From the NCBI GenBank assembly GCA_944474755.1, contig OX104112.1, positions 68,372,433-68,436,432 on the forward strand: a DNA stretch of 64,000 nt. The letters run 5' to 3'. Below are positions 48,734 to 57,821 of the stretch, piece by piece. How positions within the stretch are numbered: position 1 is the stretch's first letter; the number at the start of each line of letters is the position of its first letter. The notes beneath the pieces are model-generated. The model was not told the origin of the DNA. It made no database searches and was given only the letters and a program-made list of their open reading frames with translations. The DNA comes from Limnoperna fortunei. Lineage: Eukaryota > Mollusca > Bivalvia > Mytilida > Modiolidae. A program made the position numbers and the translations under genes.

Positions 48734-48802
48734 CGATCGCTTTACATTGATTGTATTTATTATTATTATTCTGCTTCCAAACGTAGCATCATATATTTGC
48801 AG
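48734..48802 (+). CDS. Signal-peptide exon of a secreted Cys-rich protein
   Basis: Bounded by an excellent acceptor ('acattttttatccacag', ending 48733) and a consensus donor (gcag/gtaagg). In the only frame that fits the downstream exon (phase 2 in, phase 2 out) it encodes 'DRFTLIVFIIIILLPNV' then 'ASYIC', a textbook hydrophobic signal peptide. The start codon must lie in an unseen exon. It joins 49497 in phase, restoring an Arg codon across the junction. The intron holds a SINE. Confidence 0.55.
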
Positions 48803-49090
48803 GTAAGGAATTATATGTAAACTTGTAAATTACTAATTTTTTGTAAGTTTTACACCAAGTAAAAAGTGTTACACCAAGTAAAACTGTTTCAGTTTTATTT
48901 TAAAGAAATCATTCATCGAGTACGCTCTTTTAACAAAACAGCATTGCAAAGGTCTAACACAAAAATGTGCTAATGCCAACCGTCACGTTAGTAAATGATA
49001 TTATTTGGAAGTCTTCAGTAGTGTTGCTTAATTAGCAGAGAAATATACCAATTGTAATTTCTAAAGATCTAGTTCTTATAAACATTTTAT

Positions 49091-49330
49091 GGGACCTCGG
49101 TGGTCGATTTAAGAAGTTAGTTATGTCTACTTTTAATCACTTGCCTGTCAACAATGAGGTTGCGGGTTCGAAGTCCCACTTCGGACAGGATGTGTTGGAC
49201 CTCAATCTCACTAGACAAGGATTGACAGTTTTCAGCCATGGTGTTTCTTCCCCCAATTAAACAACTTACACCATGATATAGCTGAAACATTGCTGAAAGT
49301 GGCGTTTAAACCCAATTCAAACAAACACAC
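49091..49330 (+). mobile_element. Full-length SINE in an intron
   Basis: Head 'gggacctcggtggtcg', B box 'gggttcgaagtcc' (about 49162), body and tail 'gctgaaagtggcgtttaaac'. The body is diverged from the 999-1263 copy, so it is an older insertion. It lies in the sense orientation between exons 48734-48802 and 49497-49704. Confidence 0.85.
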
Positions 49331-49496
49331 AATAAAACTTTTCATGAGATTTTTGGGAGCACGCCACATCATGCAGGACAATTTTTTATTATTACCAGTA
49401 CACATAACAGTACAAAATTCATACAACGTTTTGACGAAAAAAAAACAATTGATTCTTTTGTTTTAAAGAATGCTACATGTATATACCTTTTTGTAG

Positions 49497-49704
49497 ATCT
49501 ACATTATTAAATAAGAATCGAGATGAATGTAATCGTGTGTTATGTTGTGAGTATTTAATAATATTAAAAAACCTGATATTGCAGTTCAAGTGTAAATGTT
49601 TAGAAAGTATTGTAGCCATGAAAGGCGCCGTCTATGATCACGAATGTTTAAAATTTTACCATGGTGAAAAACTTTCAAAACAATTGTACAAATTAGTTAC
49701 TTGA
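49497..49704 (+). CDS. Terminal exon of a secreted Cys-rich protein
   Basis: The acceptor 'gtatataccttttttgtag' type tract ends at 49496, and the frame runs to TGA at 49702-49704. Entry phase 2 matches the exit phase of the signal-peptide exon at 48734-48802. The predicted mature peptide has clustered cysteines (DEC, LCC, FKCKC, HEC) plus the Cys at the end of the signal exon, seven in all, and ends 'HGEKLSKQLYKLVT'. This is the look of a small secreted disulfide-bonded protein (defence, signalling or matrix). I recognise no family. An AATAAA signal near 49989 ('ttgaataaaaaaacg') could end the transcript. An odd cysteine count may mean the model is incomplete. Confidence 0.5.
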
Positions 49705-50337
49705 CAACGTTTAACATCCAAAGATACTGACAATAAGACGTACAGAGAACAGCAGTATACAAATACGATAACGACTCTATATTGACGGTTAACAATTTAG
49801 GAGAGGGCCATAATTGTTTTATGTTTTTGCTAATACCAATCATGTAGTGTTTAATTAGTTACAATTTAATGATAATTTGTGTTGTTTAGATTTTCACTTG
49901 TTGACTTTTTATTTATGTTTTAATAGGACAATTTTGAAATTTATTGTAACTCAAGCCACTTTTTTGTTGACTTTTTTTCGTAAATAATTGAATAAAAAAA
50001 CGTTGTTTTCTTTCCACTCCATTTTTGTTTGTGTACCCTTAATGTTATTCACCGGATAACAATATGGTTGTTTCCCTTGTCTGTAACATTTTTGGAAAAC
50101 AATTCAATTGGTTTTATAGTCACATGACTTTTAAAGACAATCAACAAAATCACAAGTACATTAAAATATAATAATATTAATTAAAGTTCAGACACTGTTC
50201 GGTAATTATAGTTTCAAAGCACTTGTGTGGTATTAATTTTGACAGAATCAAAGCCTTTTTAATCAGTATTGAAGATTATTATTCTTAAATAAAAATATTT
50301 CTTTCAAACCCTGTAAGGTCACACTCGTTGGCAATAT

Positions 50338-50476
50338 ACAAATACAGCCTTTCTCTTAGTCAATACAAGTTTATATCGACTGAGAGATGTATATCGACTG
50401 AGGACGTAGTCCGAGGTCGATATATAACTCGAGGTCGATATATGTAACTGTATTGACTAAGAGAACGGCTGTATTT
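50338..50476. repeat. Fold-back element
   Basis: The outer arms 'aatacagcctttctcttag' + 'tcaatac' and 'gtattgactaagagaa' + 'cggctgtatt' are reverse complements. Inside, 'tatatcgac' and 'gtcgatata' alternate symmetrically around 'gaggacgtagtccgag'. It forms a long imperfect hairpin and is probably a MITE remnant. Similar 'gtcgatataag'/'cttatatcgac' motifs occur at 44890-44950. Confidence 0.7.
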
Positions 50477-50877
50477 TTTATATTATTAATTGAAAATTTT
50501 GCTTTATTTTAATTTATCACATAAAAAATAAAAATAAAAAGTCTATTATTTTAGGATGCAAACCTTTTGTGCTCAACAATGTTCATTGTTTGTTGTTGTG
50601 TTCTAGAAGACGATTGACAGCCGGATGAATATGATTGGCTGATTGCGAAACGTCACACGATTTTTTGAATTTTTTGTTCTATTTTTAGTAACCGTGCAAT
50701 CCGCAAAAATCAGTCCGCAATAAATCAGTCAATTCGCAAAATACCAATATCACGTGGTAAACTTTGGACAAATTAAAATACACAAAAAATATCAATTAAT
50801 AATATTAAAAAATATTACACATGGCATTATTCCTTATCTTAATATAAATTCAATAAAATATTAATATCTTTGAACAG

Positions 50878-50950
50878 GCTTTGTTGTCAGTTGCTGACAA
50901 AACATTAGGAGTCAACTGGTATGAGCGTCTGTACGGAATGCGACCTCGTG
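50878..50950 (+). CDS. Exon a of the Asn/His/Asp-rich gene
   Basis: Acceptor 'ttaatatctttgaacag' (ending 50877) and donor cgtg/gtaagtat (50951) are both strong. Of the three frames only phase 0 entry is free of stops, and it exits in phase 1. Confidence 0.55.
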
Positions 50951-53900
50951 GTAAGTATATTGTTTCCAAACATATTCACCAATTGTACAGTTTTTTCGGG
51001 CATGTTCTATTTAAGAAGCACAGTGGGTTACTAATGATCTATCCAAGCGCTTGACATATTAGTAAAAAAAGAGTAAACATATTGATAGAGAATTTCAATG
51101 CTTGTAGGTAGTCATATTCTTGACAACAGCCCTGGTAACAAAGACAGCAGAAGAAGCAACGACGGCAATTATAATGGTAAACTCTACTTAATTAGAATTA
51201 TCTTGTCCGAACTTATTTTATGTTTTACAGCTTTACCGAATAAGAAACACCGAGGTATCAGTAGTACCGAGCTATTAGTAATAATAAAGTCCGTTCTGAA
51301 CTAAAATTAATACTGACTTCCATATCGACCTATTAGTAATAGTGACGTCCATAACGAGCTATTAGTAATAAAATCAGTTCTGAACTAAAATTAATACTGA
51401 CTTCCATATCGACCTATTAGTAATACTGACGTCCATACCAAGCTATCAGTAATTCTGACGTCCATAACGAGCTATTAGTAATAATAAAGTCCGTTCTGAA
51501 CTAAAATTATTACTGATTTCCATATCGACCTATTAGTAATAGTGACGTCCATACCGAGCTATCAGTAATACTGACGTCCATACCAAGCTATCAGTAATAC
51601 TGACGTCCATAACGAGCTATTAGTAATAATAAAGTCCGTTCTGAACTAAAATTATTATTGACTTCCATATCGACCTATAGTAATACTGACGTCCATACCG
51701 AGCTATCAGTAATACTGACGTCCATACCAAGCTATCAGTAATACTGACGTCCATACCGATCTATCAGTAATTCTGACGTCCATACCGAGCTATTAGTAAT
51801 AATAAATTCCGTTCTGAACTAAAATTATCACTGACTTCCATATCGACCAATAGTAATACTGACGTCCATACCGAGCTATCAGAAATACTGACGTCCATAC
51901 CAAGCTATCAGTAATACTGACGTCCATACCAAGCTATCAGTTATACTGACGTCCATACCAAGCTGTCAGTAATACTGACGTCCATACCAAGATTTCAGTA
52001 TACTGACGTCCATACCGAGTTATCATTAATACTGACGTCCATACTAAGATTTCAGTAATACTGACGTCCATACCAAGATTTCAGTATACTGACGTCCATA
52101 CCGAGCTTTCATTAATACTGACGTCCATACCAAGATTTCAGTAATACTGACGTCCATACTAAGATTTCAGTAATACTGACGTCCATACCAAGCTATCAGT
52201 AATTCTGACGTCCATTCCAAGCTATCAGTAATACTGACGCCCATACCGAGCTATCATTAATACTGACGTCCATACTAAGCTATCAGTAGTACTGACGTCC
52301 ATACAAAGCTATCCGTAATACTGACGTCCATACTAAGCTATCAGTAATACTGACGTTCATACCGAGCTATCAGTAATACTGACGTCCATACCAAGCTATC
52401 AGTAATACTGACGCCCATACCGAGCTATCATTAATACTGACGTCCATACCAAGCTATCCGTAATACTGACGTCCATACCGAGCTATCAGTTATAATGACG
52501 TCCATACCAAGCTATCAGTAATACTGACGTCCATACCAAGCTATCAGTAATACTGACGTACATACCAAGCTATTAATAATACTGACGTCCATACCAAGGT
52601 ATCAGTAATACTGACGTCTATATCGAGCTATCAGTAATACTGACGTCCATACCAAGCTATCAGTAATACTGACGTCCATACCGAGCTATCAGTAATACTG
52701 ACGTCCATACCAAGCTATTAATAATACTGACGTCCATACCAAGTTATCAGTAATACTGACGTCTATATCGAGCTAACAGTAATACTGACGTCCATACCAA
52801 GCTATCAGTAATACTGACGTCCATACCAAGCTATCAGTAATACTGACGTCCATACCAAGCTATCAGTAATGCTAACGTCCATACCAAGCTGTCAGTAATA
52901 CTGACGCCATACCAAGCAATCAGTAATACATACGCCCATTCAGAGCTATCAGCAATACTGAAGTTCATTCCGAGCTATTAATAATACTGACTCCCATCCC
53001 GAGCTATCAGTAATACAGACGTCCCGTCAGAGCTTTAAGTAATACTTACATCCATACCGAGCGTTTAATAATACTGACGTCCATACCGAGCTATCCGTAA
53101 TACTAACGTCCATACCAAGCTACCAGTAATACTGACGTTCATACCAAGCTATCAGTAATACTGACGTCCATACCGAGCAATCAGTTATACTGACGTCCAT
53201 ACCAAGCTGTCAGTAATACTGACGTCCATACCAAGGTATCAGTAATACTGACGTCCATACCGAGCTATTTTTAATACTGACGTTCATACTAAACTATTAG
53301 TAATGCTGACATCCATATCAAGCTGACGTCTAAACCTAGCTATCAGTATAACTGACGTCCATACCGAGCTATTAATAATATTTACGTCCAAACTAGACTA
53401 TTAGTAATCCTGACGTTCATACCAAGCTATCAGTAAAACTGACGTCCATACAGAGCTATTAGTAATACTGACGTCCATACCGAGCTACTAGTAATACTGA
53501 CGTTCATATCGAGCTATCAGTAGTACTGACGTCCATACCGAGCTATTAATAATACTGATCTCAAAATGTACCAAGGCCTGAAAGCGTAGGAATGTGCATA
53601 GTACCAGGAAATCTAGGTTCTGTAGATATTAATAAAAAAACAATAAAAGGAAACCCTATTTTCATATGATATCTCAATCGTAATAATAAGAAATCTGTGC
53701 GGCTTACAAAACATTGTCCCTTCTACCTTACAAGCAAATTTGGTCATCTTGGTTATTTCCGCCTTAGGTTGGAAAATAATCTCGAAGGTAAGTGGATATG
53801 GACCAAAAATCGGTCAAAGAGATGCAGTTAGCCGTTTACACAACAACATAATTTTTGTGCGAGGAAATAGATTATCCTTTAATTATTCACCTATACCGAT

Positions 53901-55166
53901 CTTTTGAAGCAGAAATAAAATTCTGATAAATGATTGTTTTGTTTAACTTAAATCCGCTAACACTGCCAAAAAATCCCCGTTTCCGACAACGTTGAAATGG
54001 ATAAGTATTTATTTACAATATGACGTCATCAATAACAATGAGCTAGCCGTCAATGACAAGCCAATGAAATGAATGAACTGAACGTCATAAACAAACTTGT
54101 GACGTAGCAATGACTAAAAATAGTTCAAAATGGAGACCACACACCTCCGAGGTATTCTGGTACCCTGACGATGATATCCTCATTAGCCTAAGCGGCCTTC
54201 GGATATAACGTCAGGTCAGGAGCATTGGATTTCAACGGTGAGAGCGTTGAAATTTGACGTTCGGGTATTCTCTAGACTAACCGTATAGTATTATAGATAA
54301 GTTCAAGTAGACCGAACGTATTATGAGGTCATTCTCTTTATGACGTTCAATGTTTACATTTCTCAACTAAGTTTACATTACGATTTCAGAATTCAAACGT
54401 AAAGTTATAATGTAACTTATATTTAAATTTTATAAAGAAAAGGTATCCAAATGTTTAAAAAATGATTTTCATGTGCATGTAATATTAAATGGCGTCATAT
54501 TATTAACCAATGAAAATGCTTATATCAGAGGTCCTGACCTGGTGTTATATTTGAAGTGAAGCTTGCGTCAATGAAAAATATTGCACCAGGAGACCAGGTT
54601 AACCTCCGAGGTCACTTTCCCGACCCTTGACGGAAACAACCGAGAGATGTTCCGATTGACGAGGCGCAAGGATGACGCCATCTTGTTTACATTGGATACT
54701 GAAAGTAGTCCGCTCAGAAGAAATATCGAATTATAAATGATCTGAGATGATGTAATTTAAGTGTTTTATCCAGTCAAGCCACATAATATAAATAAATTAC
54801 AGATTGAATAGAATTATAAGAAAATAGCGTAATATCTACTTTTTAACAGATTAATATCTTTTGTTGTTACGTTTACTTCAAGGAAAACAGACAATTAAAA
54901 TTGGGATGCCTATGAATTTCCATAATCGGAAAGGAAAGAATCATAAACATTCTAATCATGGAACCTATAATAACTATGATTCCGGGATGAATGAAGACTT
55001 TAACCACTATGAACATGGAAATGTCATGAATCATGACGACTTCTGTATTAATGAAGGACAATTCATAGGAGCTTATCCATATTTTGAACAAGATACAGAT
55101 CCATCCTATCAAATCAATGGCTGTAATTTTGACGATCCCGAATACGGTGCGCACGTTGACGATTAG
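50878..55166 (+). CDS. Four-exon gene model, Asn/His/Asp-rich (probably secreted) protein, 5' end missing
   Basis: Exons 50878-50950, 51108-51176, 51231-51254 and 54883-55166 are joined by GT...AG introns and compatible phases (0 in, then 1, 1, 1). They give 149 residues plus an undiscovered 5' exon. The start, 'ALLSVADKTLGVNWYERL', may be the end of a signal peptide whose Met-bearing exon (phase 0 exit) I could not find. The centre is Asn/Ser/Gly-rich; the last exon is rich in Asn, His, Asp, Gly, Tyr and Met. AATAAA signals lie at 55296-55305. Intron 3 contains the 29-bp minisatellite. The phases and low-complexity last exon match the minus-strand gene at 57298-59534, so the two may be diverged paralogues. 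Function unknown; a secreted matrix or adhesive protein is a guess. Confidence 0.5.
51108..51176 (+). CDS. Exon b of the Asn/His/Asp-rich gene
   Basis: Acceptor 'tttcaatgcttgtag' (ending 51107) and donor aatg/gtaaac (51177). Phase 1 in and out, encoding 'SHILDNSPGNKDSRRSND' then 'GNYNG' with the split Gly codon. The following intron would be only 54 bp and is itself open in frame, so retention is possible; its translation is hydrophobic, unlike the exons. Confidence 0.5.
51231..51254 (+). CDS. Microexon c, or read-through terminal exon to 51304
   Basis: Acceptor 'ttattttatgttttacag' (ending 51230) is strong. A donor ccgag/gtatca at 51255 gives a 24-nt exon, phase 1 both sides ('ALPNKKHR'). 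If this donor is not used, the frame continues into the minisatellite and stops at 51304, giving a shorter alternative C-terminus. The donor itself lies in the first, diverged unit of the array. Confidence 0.4.
51245..53556 (+). repeat. 29-bp minisatellite, roughly 80 units
   Basis: Consensus unit 'taatactgacgtccatacca' + 'agctatcag', with common variants (ccgagctat, attag, ttcatac). The 5' part (51270-51840) is a longer compound repeat including 'aagtccgttctgaactaaaa' + 'ttatta'. Nearly every unit holds tgacgtc, a CRE half-site. The left edge grades into the exon/intron junction at 51254. The array fills most of intron 3 of the gene model 50878-55166. Confidence 0.96.
53557..54882 (+). other. 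Intronic remainder with many TGACGT sites
   Basis: No coding frame. Holds several TGACG/CGTCA motifs (e.g. 'tatgacgtcatcaataac' near 54020, 'gaacgtcataaac' near 54082, 'gtgacgtagc' near 54101) and an inverted pair 'gacctggtg'/'caccaggagaccaggtt' near 54536-54600. A 20-nt 'exon' between cttag (53767) and gtaagt (53788) was noted but not modelled. Confidence 0.4.
54883..55166 (+). CDS. Terminal exon of the Asn/His/Asp-rich gene
   Basis: The acceptor follows a pyrimidine-rich tract ('cttttgttgttacgtttact' + 'tcaag', ending 54882); entry is phase 1, restoring a Gly codon. The frame ends at TAG 55164-55166. The peptide has 'NHKHSNHGTYNNYDSGMN', 'HYEHGNVMNHDD' and an acidic, Tyr-containing end with Cys in 'INGCNFDDPEYG'. 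If translated alone it could start at Met codons 54906 or 54912 but would lack a signal peptide. Confidence 0.55.
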
Positions 55167-55295
55167 GCAATCATAATTGTAGCTGATGATGACAGGGAAA
55201 GAACAGAAACATTAGGACAATATAATAATGACAATACCAGACAACCAATACATGGATACATTAAATAGCTTCACCAACGTCAATTCTACTAATTA

Positions 55296-55305
55296 AATAA
55301 ATAAA
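55296..55305 (+). terminator. Poly(A) signal candidates
   Basis: Overlapping AATAAA hexamers about 130 bp after the stop codon at 55166. Confidence 0.45.
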
Positions 55306-55702
55306 CACAAATAATTTTGACAAATCAGTAAAATAACGGACGGTTTTTGTTGTAAAAAAATGTGCAGTTGTTTTGGGTATTCGATACGAGAAGTAAGTGA
55401 AGTATATAAGTTTTAGTTTTTTACTGCTATTCTATTAAGGTCTTACACATTTTCAAACAGAATGATATACCGATTTTCTTATTTTTATTAGCCTTATTCG
55501 CGACGTGAAAAGTATTTCGAAATATTAATTTTTTTGTTTAGCGACAATCATTGGACCAGCAAAGACTCTTTTGAGTTGACCTTGAAAATGTGCAAAAAAG
55601 TCATACCGAATGACATTTTAACTTGTTACCAAAATACCTTTATAGCATAACAGATACCCAAGGTGACTAGGATATTTATAGTGAGAAATTTTTGTACTAT
55701 AT

Positions 55703-55911
55703 GGTTGCATCCGGTGGTCGAATGATTAAAGTAATTAGTTTTTTACCGAGGTTGTGGGTTCGCGCCTTACTGCGGTTGGTTGTACTCTACTTGAAACATT
55801 AATAGCCTGTTTTCCTGCTAATCGGGGGTTTTCTCGGCTTGCTGACCCAGTAAAAACTCGACGCTTTGATTTGGCTAAAAAATTGCTAAAAGCGTCGTTA
55901 AAACACAAAAC
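55703..55911 (+). mobile_element. Old, degraded SINE copy
   Basis: 'catccggtggtcgaatgatt', 'gttgtgggttcgcgccttac' (B-box region), 'atcgggggttttctcgg' and 'attgctaaaagcgtcgtta' follow the order of the common SINE with many substitutions. Confidence 0.75.
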
Positions 55912-57050
55912 CCAGAAAATGAAATAATTTTATTTTAATCAAAATTGCATGAAAATTATCAATCATGGCAAATGAAAACTGGAGTTTAGTACACTCTATC
56001 TGAATCGGACGCGAAATAAATCTCAGTGTTTCTTAATCATTCGGTCCCAAAAAATACCACATCAGAAGTCACAAGCACATAAACTATACGAAACTTAGAT
56101 TCAACGGTAAATATGATTGATGATGTAACATAATAGCTAGTCATGTTCCGCGCATTGACACTGTATACAAAACCCCCCTCAACAGACTGCAACAGTTGTC
56201 AATATGTCTTGAGACAGTATGCAGAAAATTACAACTTTATCTCAAATCAGTGTTGTCTATTTCCAAGACTATACAAAAATGCATTTTATGTTATTATTTG
56301 TATAAGACCAAAACGTTAGGCTGTTATATTTGGCTCCGTAATAAACCACAAACTATTATCGTGAACTGGTATTGATAACAGAGCAATGTTGTTTAGAAGA
56401 CAACATTCAAATCAAAAAGTCAATAAAAGAACAGTGAAATTCCAGGTGGGAAGAGAAATGCTGTTTTTATTTTCAGCATTCCAAAATAGATAAATATATA
56501 AATTTACATTACATGATCAAATGTAATATGCAATCTGCAGTCTTTATCTTTATACTGCAAGCAACTGCCCCTTTCAGTTATTTTTCGCAAGAGAAGTTTT
56601 CAGACACTAACCTGGCTAATGTGTTTATTTGTCCGCATAAAGCAAAGCAAACATCCACGTATATCAACTAGGGCTATTTAACAAATGTCTATTTCAATTA
56701 ACGGAGGAAAGTATTTTATAAATCATGCTTTCTTGCTTTGATCCAAAGAACACAAAGACATATATGCTCTGTTTGGATTCATTTACCTCCATGGTGCAAA
56801 GGAAGACGATTTAATTATGTGCCAACATGAAACGAATCGGCCATTTCACCACTTGCGATTACATTTAATAAAATATCTGTGCTCTGGTACATGTTTTTGA
56901 CCAAGCAGGTTTTTATACATGAAAAACTAACGTCCGGATGCAAAACCAACCCAATTGAGTTTCACATTTCCTCTGTTATAACTCTATTTTTATAAAGTTT
57001 CTGTAAAACTACACAGTCAAGCAATAAAGTTCTTTAGAATCGCAAATCAA
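55912..57050. other. A+T-rich intergenic stretch
   Basis: No gene or clear repeat. It separates two convergent gene models; poly(A)-type 'tttatttggcc' (minus-strand AATAAA, about 57054) lies at its right edge. Confidence 0.4.
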
Positions 57051-57297
57051 ATTTTATTTGGCCAATTAAATAATAATTTTGCACAAAACAATGAAGTATA
57101 ACTACTTTAATATCGCAGAAAAAGAAGACATTACACGACTTGACGTATTAAAACATTACAATATCGTTCGGTTGGTTGTACCATTAAAGGAACGCGTGAT
57201 ATTTACTGTATATTGTCATAATAGGTTTTGTTTAATAAATATCTTTATGTTTACGATGTGTAAATGAATTCGATATTTCATTGGTCATGCTATATTG

Positions 57298-57821
57298 TTA
57301 AGGCAATTCAATTTCTGGTGGTGGAGGTGGTGGAATTTCTTCTGTTTCTGCTACAGCAGCGGCATCTTCTTGTTCGTATTCATTAGTATTGCTGTATGAG
57401 CCTGAATTTGATCCTTGCCCATAGCTGTTAGAATTAGATCCATAGATGTTGGAGTCGGAATTGGATCCATAGATGTTGGAATCTGAGCCATAGCTGTTGG
57501 AACTCGATACATAGATTTTCAGATCTGAACTGGATCCATATATGTTGGAGTTGGAATCGGATGAATAGCTGTTAGAGTCTGAAGATCCATAGCTGTTCGA
57601 ATCAGAATTAGATCCATAACTGTTTGAGTCTGAATTCGATCCATAACTGTTGGAGTCTGAATTCGATCCATCGCTGTTCGAGTGAAATATGGACCCGTAG
57701 TTGTTTGAATTAGAATTCGATCCATAATTGTTTGAGGCGGTATTCGATCCATAGCTTTTGTGATTGGAATCGGACCCATGACTCTTGGAATTCCATCTAT
57801 GTCTATAATTACTACGCTGTC
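57298..57821 (-). CDS. Exon 4 (repeat domain) of the Ser/Asn/Gly/Tyr-rich gene
   Basis: Acceptor 'tattgccttatatgttttag' precedes 57821. Entry in phase 1 restores Gly, then reads QRSNYR and the repeats to TAA at 57300-57298. A second frame is also open (57519-57779), but there the repeat differences are not synonymous. A minus-strand AATAAA near 57054-57060 may end the transcript. Confidence 0.8.

Noticed and set aside
50566..50620. Start exon for the Asn/His-rich gene (ATG near 50567 or 50580)
   Set aside because: Hydrophobic starts are present, but no acceptable splice donor in phase 0 follows before a stop.
51245..53556. CRISPR array or coding repeat
   Set aside because: No spacers; the 29-bp unit shifts frame each copy and contains stops.
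54873..55154. Minus-strand 93-codon frame
   Set aside because: Antisense of the Asn/His-rich exon; no splice sites or signal peptide support it.
57519..57779. Alternative minus-strand frame of the repeat exon
   Set aside because: It is open only because the repeats lack stops. Differences among copies are synonymous in the Ser/Asn/Gly/Tyr frame and not in this one.
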